In this document: piece by piece, positions 53,252 to 61,113 of the stretch
Layout: the number at the start of each line of letters is the position of its first letter
Position numbering within the stretch: position 1 is the first letter of the stretch
Assembly: GCF_001636695.1 (NCBI RefSeq)
Contig: NZ_LGEL01000001.1
Coordinates: 1 to 64,000 of the forward strand
Length of the DNA stretch: 64,000 nucleotides
Reading direction: 5' to 3'
Source: Pedobacter panaciterrae
GTDB taxonomy: Bacteria > Bacteroidota > Bacteroidia > Sphingobacteriales > Sphingobacteriaceae
Notes under the pieces: generated by a model
The model's input: the letters and a program-made list of their open reading frames with translations, nothing else
Told to the model about the DNA's origin: nothing
The model's database searches: none
Position numbers and translations under genes: made by a program

Positions 53252-54550
53252 ATGGAAGGAAATGACGATAAAATCTCAGCAAGAAGACTAAAAGCCATTT
53301 TTGGTGGCTCAATAGGCAATCTTGTAGAATGGTATGACTGGTACGCCTACTCTGCTTTCGCAATCTATTTTTCCGCTTCCTTTTTTCCTGAAGGAAACCC
53401 TACAGTACAATTAATAAATACCGCGGGGATATTTGCATTGGGCTTTTTAATGCGTCCGCTTGGTGGTTATATTTTTGGTCGCATTGCTGATCGTGTTGGC
53501 CGTAAGCAATCCATGACGCTTTCAGTCTTATTGATGTCACTAGGTTCATGTTTAATAGCACTAACGCCAACGTACAAAACCATTGTCATTATAGCTCCTA
53601 TTCTTTTGTTAACCGCAAGATTACTTCAAGGCTTAAGTGTTGGTGGCGAGTATGGCGTATCTGCAACCTACTTAAGTGAAATGGCTACCAGGAACAGACG
53701 CGGATTTTACTCTAGTTTTCAATATGTAACCCTAATTGGAGGCCAATTGCTTGCCCTCGCTATTCAGTTAATCCTGCAAAGAGTATTACTCTCCGAAGCT
53801 CAGCTTCAGGAATGGGGCTGGCGTATTCCATTCGTATTCGGCGCTATCCTTTCCATCGTTGCTCTTTATCTTAGAAAAAATCTTGACGAAACAACAGCAT
53901 TTGAGAATCAAAAGCAACACGGAAATGAGAAAAAAGGAACTGTAAAGGAATTATTAAAACATCCCAAAGCCGTAATTACAGTAATAGGCTTAACACTGGG
54001 AGGTACACTGGCCTTCTATACCTACACTACTTATATGCAAAAGTTCCTTGTCAATACCGTCCACATGACAAAAGAACAATCTACATTGATGTCTTTTTTA
54101 ACATTATTCATCTTTGCGTGTCTGCAGCCTTTATTTGGTGCCTTGTCCGATAGAATAGGAAGGCGACCACTACTTATAGCTTTTGGGGTATTAGGAACAA
54201 TATGTACAGTGCCATTACTGACTACATTAAGTCATACCACATCACAATGGCAGGCATTTTTTCTTTTAATGATTGCATTAATTATTGTTAGTGGTTATAC
54301 CAGCATTAACGCTGTGGTAAAAGCTGAGTTATTTCCTGCTGAGGTTAGGGCCCTTGGGGTTGGACTACCTTATGCGCTAACTGTTGCCATCTTCGGTGGA
54401 TCAGCAGAATATATCGCCCTGCAATTAAAAGACTGGAACCATGAGGAATATTATTACTGGTACATTACCGTTTGTATCTTTATATCATTAATGGTGTATG
54501 TATTTATGAAGGATACAAAGAAGACATCGAAATTGAATCAGGACAGCTGA
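53252..54550 (+). CDS. MFS transporter, metabolite:H+ symporter (KgtP/ProP-like)
   Basis: A 432-residue protein with 12 membrane helices. It has the MHS-family opening IGNLVEWYDWYAYSAFAIYF, the MFS loop motif FGRIADRVGRKQSM between helices two and three, and QGLSVGGEYGVSATYLSE in helix four, as in alpha-ketoglutarate, citrate and proline/betaine permeases. Imports a small organic acid or osmolyte with protons. Substrate cannot be assigned. Single gene. Confidence 0.92.
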   Translation: MEGNDDKISARRLKAIFGGSIGNLVEWYDWYAYSAFAIYFSASFFPEGNPTVQLINTAGIFALGFLMRPLGGYIFGRIADRVGRKQSMTLSVLLMSLGSCLIALTPTYKTIVIIAPILLLTARLLQGLSVGGEYGVSATYLSEMATRNRRGFYSSFQYVTLIGGQLLALAIQLILQRVLLSEAQLQEWGWRIPFVFGAILSIVALYLRKNLDETTAFENQKQHGNEKKGTVKELLKHPKAVITVIGLTLGGTLAFYTYTTYMQKFLVNTVHMTKEQSTLMSFLTLFIFACLQPLFGALSDRIGRRPLLIAFGVLGTICTVPLLTTLSHTTSQWQAFFLLMIALIIVSGYTSINAVVKAELFPAEVRALGVGLPYALTVAIFGGSAEYIALQLKDWNHEEYYYWYITVCIFISLMVYVFMKDTKKTSKLNQDS

Positions 54551-54892
54551 CAAACAAGATCCTTATAAATGTTTTAAATAAGGCATTGCTGTTCGATGCA
54601 GGAACAACAATGCCTAAAAACCAAATATAAGTATGCCTACAAATCTTAATAGGCACAATTAAAGAAAAGTGCTGAGCAAAAATTAATTTATGAGACTACA
54701 ATTTAGGCACACAATTCTATAAACAAAAGTCTTATTCTCTTAATTCAAAAACAAAGAATACAGTATATTCCGCACTTTTTCCGGCTATTAACCCTCCAAC
54801 AATTTTTTGTTTGGCATTACCATCTATAAAAAATAAAATTCCAAATTTTGTACTTATCAAAAATCAGCCGTTAAGCTAATGGCATTCAAAAT
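54551..54892. other. 342-bp intergenic stretch with a hairpin and a possible gene relic
   Basis: 54581-54594 and 54602-54615 form a 14-position stem with one mismatch; no T-run follows, so it is a weak terminator for the MFS gene at best. On the minus strand, 54863-54732 is an open frame of 43 codons without ATG. It reads KFGILFFIDGNAKQKIVGGL in its middle, which resembles the C-terminal half of thioredoxin-fold proteins. It may be a relic. Nothing else is supported. Confidence 0.3.
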
Positions 54893-57844
54893 TTAAGCCA
54901 TCACAGGATTACCAACAATAGGCAGTTTTGCAAACCTGATGACCTCAACACTTGGAAAACCAAAATCTTCCACTACTTTCCCCAATATCAGGTAACACCC
55001 CTTTCCTCTAAAAGGATAAGTAGGCGTATTGTTAGGAAAATGAGTCGTATCAAAGAAATTTCCATCTGCATCTAAAAAAGTACCAAACCACATTTTCTTA
55101 TTATTCTTAGTATGCACAGTCTTTTCGCAAACATATAACCCTACCATTTTAACCGTTTCTCCCACATATTGAATCAGATTGTTTGTACGCACATCTCCTC
55201 TATATGAGGTCTTCAGCAAATCAAACATAGAAAGCGACAAAGGAAACCCAAGCAGTTCCAACTCATGGTATGCATCTTCAAGCTTGGTATTAATTAGCTC
55301 TGGCAGCATATAATGTTTACTTTCCAGATGAAAAAGTTCTGCATGATTAACAGGCTTAATTTTACCACCCAACATCATATGTACCTCCCACAACAGCGTT
55401 TTCTTACTCTTACCCGTAAATCTTAAAGCTCCCACCCTAATTAAAATGATTGCCTGTTCCAGTCCCATCCCTGTACGTTTCAAAAAATCCTCAAGATCAA
55501 TAAATACGCCATTTCGCTTAACCTCCTCAGGAATTAATTCTATGAATCTATTCTCAAGCCCCTGTATACCAATAAGCCCCAGATAAGCATCGCTCCCTTT
55601 AATGGATACTACAGAAGTACTTACATTTACACATGGCAAATGCACCTTTGCACCTGCCTTTTGCAATTCATGAACATATAACCAACGTGTATAAAATCCT
55701 CCATAATTATTCAGCACCGCAACCATAAACTCCCGGGGATAGTAGTTTTTTAAATGTAGACTCTGATAACTTTCTACTGCAAAACTTGCCGAATGAGCCT
55801 TGGAAAAACTATAACCTGCAAAAGAAAATACCTGTCTCCATACCTCAGCCGTAATGGCCTCCGACCTGCCCAATACCTTTGCACCTTCATGAAACTTTTC
55901 CACCAGCTTATTAAACTCTATTTTTGAGCGATATTTCCCACTCATCCCCCGCCTCAAAATATCTGCATCAGTACCATCCATCCCGGCATAATGAATACAG
56001 ATCTTAATCACATCCTCCTGATACACCATTACCCCAAAAGTATCTTCCAGCTGCTCCTTCATTACAGGGTGAAGGTATTCTACGGCGTCCGGTCTATGAA
56101 AATTTTGAATGTAAGCCTTCATCATACCTGATTGTGCAACCCCGGGTCTAATAATACTGCTGGCGGCAACCAGTGTCAGGTAATTTTCACAACCCAGTTT
56201 GGTAAGCAATTGCCGCATGGCAGGCGATTCAATGTAAAAACAGCCAATACTGTTCCCCGATTTTAGTTTGTTATTCAGGTTAGAGTCCTTCATAAACGTT
56301 TTTACATCATGAATGTCTATTTTGCATTGCTGGTTTTCCTCTACCAGCCTCACTGCTTCTTTAATATGGCCTATCCCTCTTTGGCTTAATATATCATATT
56401 TATCATAACCAATCGCCTCTGCCTCATACATATCCCATTGTACGGTAGGCATTCCTTTGGGCGGTAAATCCAATGCAGTGTAATAGGTAATCGGTTCTTC
56501 AGAAATCAGGATACCTCCGGCATGAATACTTCTTTGATTGGGCATCTCCTTCATCATTTCGTATATGGCAGTAATCTTTTCAAAAGTAGGATTGTTTCTA
56601 TTTTCCGCAGCATTAGCTGGGTCATTAAAGCCATCAATCTCAGTTTTTGGCAGACCCATTACCTTACCAATCTCACGGATAATGGAGCGATCTTTAAAGG
56701 TGCTTATTGTGCCTAGCAGCGCAGTATGTTCTTTTCCGTAGCGTTTAAAAATATAATCCTGTACATCTTCACGCTCATCCCAGGAATAATCAATATCAAA
56801 ATCAGGGGGCGAGGTACGTTGCGCATTCAGAAACCGCTCAAAGTATAAATCAAGTTCCAGCGGATCTACATCAGTAATACGCAAACAAAAAGCCACGGTG
56901 CTATTGGCTCCTGAGCCCCTGCCTACATGATAATAACCTTTGGACATAGAATAGCGAATAATATCCCAGGTAATTAAGAAATAAGCACAATATCCCAGGT
57001 CATTAATTACCTTCAGCTCGTTCTCTACTTTTTTTAGCGCTTCTTTATTATTCTTCCCATAACGATAAATCATTCCACCCATTGCCAGCTTTTCAAGCAA
57101 TGCTTTATCATCATTCTTACTCCCCGTAAAAGTTCTACGGTTTAGGTGCACTTTCCCCGGCTTATAATTCATCATGCAGCCATCCATCAGTTTCCGCGTA
57201 TTATCCAGTATAAAAGCGTATTTACTAAATTTAGCTTCCAGCTCTCCTGCCGGCAGAAACATATCGGTACTACTACATTTATCGTCAGGTCCAACCATCG
57301 TAAGCAGGGTATTCGAATCTACTCCCCTCAGATATTCATGTAAGCGGTATTCCAGCCTATCGGCCACAAAAACAGGCTGTAATGCAAGTATTTTATCTTT
57401 TATATGACTGATCTCCTTGCCGTGCAGGCTATGTAGTTCATCATAGCGAATCCCCAGGTATTCATTTTCTCCTAATGGCCTGGCTACAATACCATCTGCA
57501 TATGGATAAATTATAGCTGCATTTTTAAAGGACTTCGCCTTGTCTGGCAACTCCTTCTGTTCCAGGTTATGCTCAGTCAGGAAATCATTCAATTCTTTCA
57601 TTCCCTCCTTATCTCTGGCAACCCCGATATAAAGTAATTGCTTATTTCGCCTAAATTCAATACCTCCAATCGGCTTAATACCGTTGTTGTTACACGTTCT
57701 CATAAACTCCATAATCCCTGTAGAATTATTGATATCTGTAAGCACCATCTGCGTAACCCCGCGAAAAGCTGCTTCCTTTATCAGCTTTTCGATAGACATA
57801 GTACCATAGCGCAGGCTATATTGAGAATGAACGTTCAGATACAT
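54893..57844 (-). CDS. Second DNA polymerase III alpha subunit (error-prone DnaE type)
   Basis: A 983-residue C-family polymerase, shorter than replicative DnaE (about 1150-1450 in Bacteroidota). The N-terminal PHP domain has lost metal ligands: NVHSQYS instead of HxHSxYS, and LTDINN instead of LTDHGN. The catalytic aspartates are kept in PPDFDIDYSW (Asp348, 350, 352), and the thumb and fingers blocks GRGSGANSTVAFCL and QEDVIKI are present. The C-terminus ends shortly after the OB-fold, without the tau-binding tail. It starts 3 bp after the Y-family polymerase gene. This matches the DnaE2/ImuC-type partner in translesion mutasomes. Confidence 0.9.
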   Translation of the reverse strand: MYLNVHSQYSLRYGTMSIEKLIKEAAFRGVTQMVLTDINNSTGIMEFMRTCNNNGIKPIGGIEFRRNKQLLYIGVARDKEGMKELNDFLTEHNLEQKELPDKAKSFKNAAIIYPYADGIVARPLGENEYLGIRYDELHSLHGKEISHIKDKILALQPVFVADRLEYRLHEYLRGVDSNTLLTMVGPDDKCSSTDMFLPAGELEAKFSKYAFILDNTRKLMDGCMMNYKPGKVHLNRRTFTGSKNDDKALLEKLAMGGMIYRYGKNNKEALKKVENELKVINDLGYCAYFLITWDIIRYSMSKGYYHVGRGSGANSTVAFCLRITDVDPLELDLYFERFLNAQRTSPPDFDIDYSWDEREDVQDYIFKRYGKEHTALLGTISTFKDRSIIREIGKVMGLPKTEIDGFNDPANAAENRNNPTFEKITAIYEMMKEMPNQRSIHAGGILISEEPITYYTALDLPPKGMPTVQWDMYEAEAIGYDKYDILSQRGIGHIKEAVRLVEENQQCKIDIHDVKTFMKDSNLNNKLKSGNSIGCFYIESPAMRQLLTKLGCENYLTLVAASSIIRPGVAQSGMMKAYIQNFHRPDAVEYLHPVMKEQLEDTFGVMVYQEDVIKICIHYAGMDGTDADILRRGMSGKYRSKIEFNKLVEKFHEGAKVLGRSEAITAEVWRQVFSFAGYSFSKAHSASFAVESYQSLHLKNYYPREFMVAVLNNYGGFYTRWLYVHELQKAGAKVHLPCVNVSTSVVSIKGSDAYLGLIGIQGLENRFIELIPEEVKRNGVFIDLEDFLKRTGMGLEQAIILIRVGALRFTGKSKKTLLWEVHMMLGGKIKPVNHAELFHLESKHYMLPELINTKLEDAYHELELLGFPLSLSMFDLLKTSYRGDVRTNNLIQYVGETVKMVGLYVCEKTVHTKNNKKMWFGTFLDADGNFFDTTHFPNNTPTYPFRGKGCYLILGKVVEDFGFPSVEVIRFAKLPIVGNPVMA

Positions 57845-57847
57845 GGC

Positions 57848-59005
57848 TTACAACTCAATATTCAACACAGATGCCCTGGTTACTGCTTTTTCTCCAAAGC
57901 GCTTGCGAATCCTGTCCATTGCCTGTACCAGGCTATATTGTTCCTGCGATTCACTATACATATCTATTTGTTCAAATCCGTTTACCAGACTAGATAAACG
58001 TACGCCAACAAGTCTTAACAACATCCTCTTGGTATATACCTGCTTAAAAAGCTCCCTTGCTTTTTGAATAAGCGTACTATCAAGCGAGGTGTAAGGGATA
58101 GATGCCTGCCTGGTAACATCCTCAAAATTAGAATACCTAATCGTTATAGTAATGCAGGCTGCAAGTTTCTTTTTTTCTCTCAACTGAAATGCAATATCCA
58201 TTACCATCGAAGTAAGCAGATTATTAATCATGTTTACATCTATAGTATCTGCTTTAAATGTGCACTGTGTACCAATACTTTTCTGCTCGGCATAAGGAAT
58301 TACTTCACTATTATCTATGCCTTTAGCTCTTTGCAGCAACGATAATCCATTTTTTCCCATCAGCATATTCATCTGATCCGGATGGATCTGAGCTAGCGTA
58401 TAGATCTTCTTAATACCCATATCACTCAGTTTGATAAAGGCCTTTTCGCCCAGTCCAGGAATTTTTCTGATTGAAAGAGGATTTAAAAAAGGTTGTACGC
58501 CCGATGCCTCAACATTCCTCTCTCCGCTTGGCTTACATTCATTAGTTGCCATTTTGGAAACCGTTTTATTTACCGATAATCCAAAAGAGATTGGCAAGCC
58601 TGATTCTCTCATAATAGTTTGCCGAAGTTCATGCGCATAAGCCATACAGCCATAGAACCTATCCATGCCCGTCATATCTATATAATGCTCATCAATGCTG
58701 GCTTTTTCAAACAGCGGCACCCTTTCCCTTATAATATCGGTAATTTCATGAGATGCTTTAGAATAGGCATCCATATTGCCTTTAATAAAAACCCCATGCG
58801 GACATAACATTCTTGCCATTCTGGCTGGCATGGCTGCATGCACCCCAAATTTCCGTGCCTCATAGCTACATGAAGTTACAACTCCACGGTCTGAGATACC
58901 ACCAATAATTACAGGTTTTCCAATAAGTCTTTTATCTTTCCTTAGTTCTACAGACACGAAAAATGCATCCTGATCCATATGAATTATTTGCTTCCCTTCC
59001 CTCAT
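57848..59005 (-). CDS. Y-family DNA polymerase (DinB/ImuB-like, translesion)
   Basis: A 385-residue protein. The palm motif HMDQDAFFVSVE has Asp11, and the catalytic pair is Asp105-Glu106 in SIDEHYID, so the polymerase site looks intact, unlike ImuB. VTSCSYEARKFGVHAAMP, the helix-hairpin-helix IPGLGEKAFIKLSDMGI and a little-finger domain (about 240-360) follow. The end, RASVLNIEL, does not show a clear beta-clamp QLSLF motif. It copies past lesions and is encoded in one operon with the short DnaE. The 100-bp upstream gap has two inverted repeats that may bind an SOS-type repressor. Confidence 0.92.
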   Translation of the reverse strand: MREGKQIIHMDQDAFFVSVELRKDKRLIGKPVIIGGISDRGVVTSCSYEARKFGVHAAMPARMARMLCPHGVFIKGNMDAYSKASHEITDIIRERVPLFEKASIDEHYIDMTGMDRFYGCMAYAHELRQTIMRESGLPISFGLSVNKTVSKMATNECKPSGERNVEASGVQPFLNPLSIRKIPGLGEKAFIKLSDMGIKKIYTLAQIHPDQMNMLMGKNGLSLLQRAKGIDNSEVIPYAEQKSIGTQCTFKADTIDVNMINNLLTSMVMDIAFQLREKKKLAACITITIRYSNFEDVTRQASIPYTSLDSTLIQKARELFKQVYTKRMLLRLVGVRLSSLVNGFEQIDMYSESQEQYSLVQAMDRIRKRFGEKAVTRASVLNIEL

Positions 59006-59037
59006 GACAAATAAATTTAGGTCACGACAAAACTAAG

Positions 59038-59081
59038 CTAATAAAATTAGTAAATCAATAAATAAGCTAAATATTTTAGCT
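59038..59081. promoter_or_regulatory. Two GCTAA-type inverted repeats upstream of the polymerase operon
   Basis: 59065-59081 is AGCTAAA-TAT-TTTAGCT, a perfect 7-bp-arm palindrome, and 59038-59050 is CTAAT-AAA-ATTAG. Both centre on a 3-bp spacer and lie 27 bp apart, 33-76 bp upstream of the Y-polymerase ATG. They are too AT-rich and lack T-runs for terminators; a repressor operator is the most likely reading. Confidence 0.45.
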
Positions 59082-59105
59082 AAAATATAGAATACTACTA
59101 TTCAT

Positions 59106-59588
59106 TTAAGCAAGCATAAGACCCGGGACTTCCTTTAAAATCTGATCTTTGTGGGCAGCAGATAGCCAGATATTAGATTCCAGATTTAAAATATCCATGT
59201 TTTCTTTAAGAAAGTAATTCAGGCACAGCTTGCCGTTTTCTTTCTGAGTAGCTACAATATCATGAATAATATCATTTGATATAACAACAGGCGTACTATC
59301 TTCTCCGTGATTAAATTCAGTTACATGAACATCTTCTAATACAACGGTACCTAAAACAGCTGAATTTTCATTTTCTTCATCCCCGGCAGAAATGGTCAGT
59401 TCATAAGTATTGGTATCTTTTTTAGAATAATCAATCACTTCGTCAGAGAATTTAAAGGCTGCGCAATGAGAGTGTTTTGGAATTTTAGCGGCATTCAATT
59501 GCTCCCATTCCTTGCGGTGACCTGGATTTTTATGCTCATCACAGTACCATTCAGGGTTGCGTACCCAAATTTTAACGACTATGTTCAT
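59106..59588 (-). CDS. Hypothetical protein, soluble
   Basis: A 160-residue, acidic protein without signal peptide or membrane helices. It starts MNIVVKIWVRNPEWYCDEHK; Cys16 and a His/Cys pair (KHSHCAAFKF, about 38-47) could bind a metal. The middle is beta-rich (TYELTISAGDEE, VLEDVHVTEF) and the end helical. No family recognised. Between the polymerase operon and the SGNH gene, same strand as both. Confidence 0.7.
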   Translation of the reverse strand: MNIVVKIWVRNPEWYCDEHKNPGHRKEWEQLNAAKIPKHSHCAAFKFSDEVIDYSKKDTNTYELTISAGDEENENSAVLGTVVLEDVHVTEFNHGEDSTPVVISNDIIHDIVATQKENGKLCLNYFLKENMDILNLESNIWLSAAHKDQILKEVPGLMLA

Positions 59589-59641
59589 ACACTATTGCTA
59601 TTTGATTAGATAATGAAGATAGTAAAAAAAATCTTTACTAA

Positions 59642-60334
59642 TTACAGCACATCTTTCAATTTCTTCCAAACATTTTCCGCCAGTATTTTTTGTCCCTCTG
59701 CAGTAGGATGAATACCATCGTTCTGATTTAACCTAGGAATCCCCGCTACTCCCTCCAATAAAAACGGTACAAAAACCATTTCATTCTTAGCTGCAAGTTC
59801 CTTAAACATATTCCTGAAATCAGATGCATATTTAGCTCCCATATTAGGCGGCACTTCCATTCCGGTTAAAATCATTTTGGCCTGAGGATATTTCTTTTTA
59901 ACCTTATCTATTATAATCTGCAAATTTGCAGTAGTTTCATTAACAGCTATCCCCCGCAAACCATCATTAGCCCCCAGTTCAAGTACAAAAACAGCTATAG
60001 GTTGTTTTAGCAACCAGTCTATCCTGTTTTTTCCCGCAGCAGATGTTTCGCCACTTAGCCCACCGTTTATAGCTTTATAAGGAAGCTTAAGTGAATCCAG
60101 CCTTTTCTGCAAAAGTTCCGGATAAGCCTCTCCCTGTTCAAGCCCATAACCCGCTGTTAAACTTGTCCCGAAAAACAAAATATTTTTTTCTTTAACAGGA
60201 GCCTCAGTAGCTACAGGTGCCGCTTCCGAAGGTTTTGCCTTTGATTCATCGGTCTGTTTATTTTGATTATTTCCACATGATGCAAATACAACTGACAAAA
60301 GTATGATCAGGGTTGAAGCTTTAAAACGTAACAT
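59642..60334 (-). CDS. SGNH/GDSL hydrolase, arylesterase (TesA-like) lipoprotein
   Basis: A 230-residue lipoprotein (signal ends VFASCGN, Cys20). SGNH blocks: I is FFGTSLTAGYG with the catalytic Ser, II is NGGLSGETS (Gly), III is ELGANDG (Asn) and V is DGIHPTAEG with Asp and His. Hydrolyses acyl esters or thioesters in the periplasm, like TesA. A Lys/Glu/Pro-rich linker (about 22-50) separates anchor and domain. Divergent from the YbbA/YbbP-type ABC genes, exactly as in E. coli tesA-ybbAP. Confidence 0.93.
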   Translation of the reverse strand: MLRFKASTLIILLSVVFASCGNNQNKQTDESKAKPSEAAPVATEAPVKEKNILFFGTSLTAGYGLEQGEAYPELLQKRLDSLKLPYKAINGGLSGETSAAGKNRIDWLLKQPIAVFVLELGANDGLRGIAVNETTANLQIIIDKVKKKYPQAKMILTGMEVPPNMGAKYASDFRNMFKELAAKNEMVFVPFLLEGVAGIPRLNQNDGIHPTAEGQKILAENVWKKLKDVL

Positions 60335-60417
60335 ATCTATGTAATATAAATCTAAAATTAGCCATTACTTACCAGGCCTCGTATATTTAACTATAAAAGT
60401 ACCTATTTATTAATAAT

Positions 60418-61113
60418 ATGCCTTCAGAAAACATACTCCATATTGAAAATGTAAGTAAAATATATAAAAGTGCCGGTAAAGAACTTACCGTCCTTAATAA
60501 CGTCAATTTCTCTGTAGAAGGAGGTTCTACACTTGCAATTACGGGCCCATCTGGCAGTGGTAAAACTACGCTTCTGGGGCTTTGCGCAGGACTCGACAGA
60601 GCTACTACCGGCTCAGTTAAACTAAATGGCATCAAACTGGATGAGCTTTCAGAAGATCAGCGTGCGGCAGTGCGCAATCGTTATATAGGCTTTATATTTC
60701 AAAACTTTCAGCTGATGCCAACCCTAACCGCACTTGAAAACGTGATGGTACCAATGGAATTGCGCGGAGAAAAAGACATTCGGGCACACGCTATGGATCT
60801 TTTAGATAAAGTAGGTCTTGCAGAGCGCTCACATCATTATCCGGTTCAGCTTTCCGGGGGCGAGCAGCAACGTGTTTCACTGGCAAGGGCATTTTCCAAT
60901 AAACCGGCTATACTCTTTGCCGATGAGCCTACAGGTAATCTGGATGCCGAAACCAGCGAAAAAATAGAAAAGCTAATGTTTGAACTGAACAGAGATGCAG
61001 GCACTACGCTCATCATAGTTACCCACGATCTGGAACTGGCTATGCGTACAAACAGGATAATAAAAATAAAAGGTGGCGTAATCATTTCAGACGATCCAAA
61101 TGCAACAAGATAA
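60418..61113 (+). CDS. ABC transporter ATP-binding protein (YbbA/LolD family)
   Basis: A 231-residue ATPase: Walker A GPSGSGKTT (about 42-50), signature LSGGEQQR, Walker B ILFADEPTGNLD, H-loop VTHD. It belongs to the MacB/LolD type that powers mechanotransmission by an FtsX-like permease, here encoded next with a 14-bp overlap. Divergent from the tesA-like gene, as in E. coli ybbA. Confidence 0.93.
   Translation: MPSENILHIENVSKIYKSAGKELTVLNNVNFSVEGGSTLAITGPSGSGKTTLLGLCAGLDRATTGSVKLNGIKLDELSEDQRAAVRNRYIGFIFQNFQLMPTLTALENVMVPMELRGEKDIRAHAMDLLDKVGLAERSHHYPVQLSGGEQQRVSLARAFSNKPAILFADEPTGNLDAETSEKIEKLMFELNRDAGTTLIIVTHDLELAMRTNRIIKIKGGVIISDDPNATR

Noticed and set aside
57638-57997. Plus-strand open frame of 119 codons spanning the dnaE/Y-polymerase junction
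   Set aside because: Both strands cannot be coding here; the polymerase motifs are clear on the minus strand.
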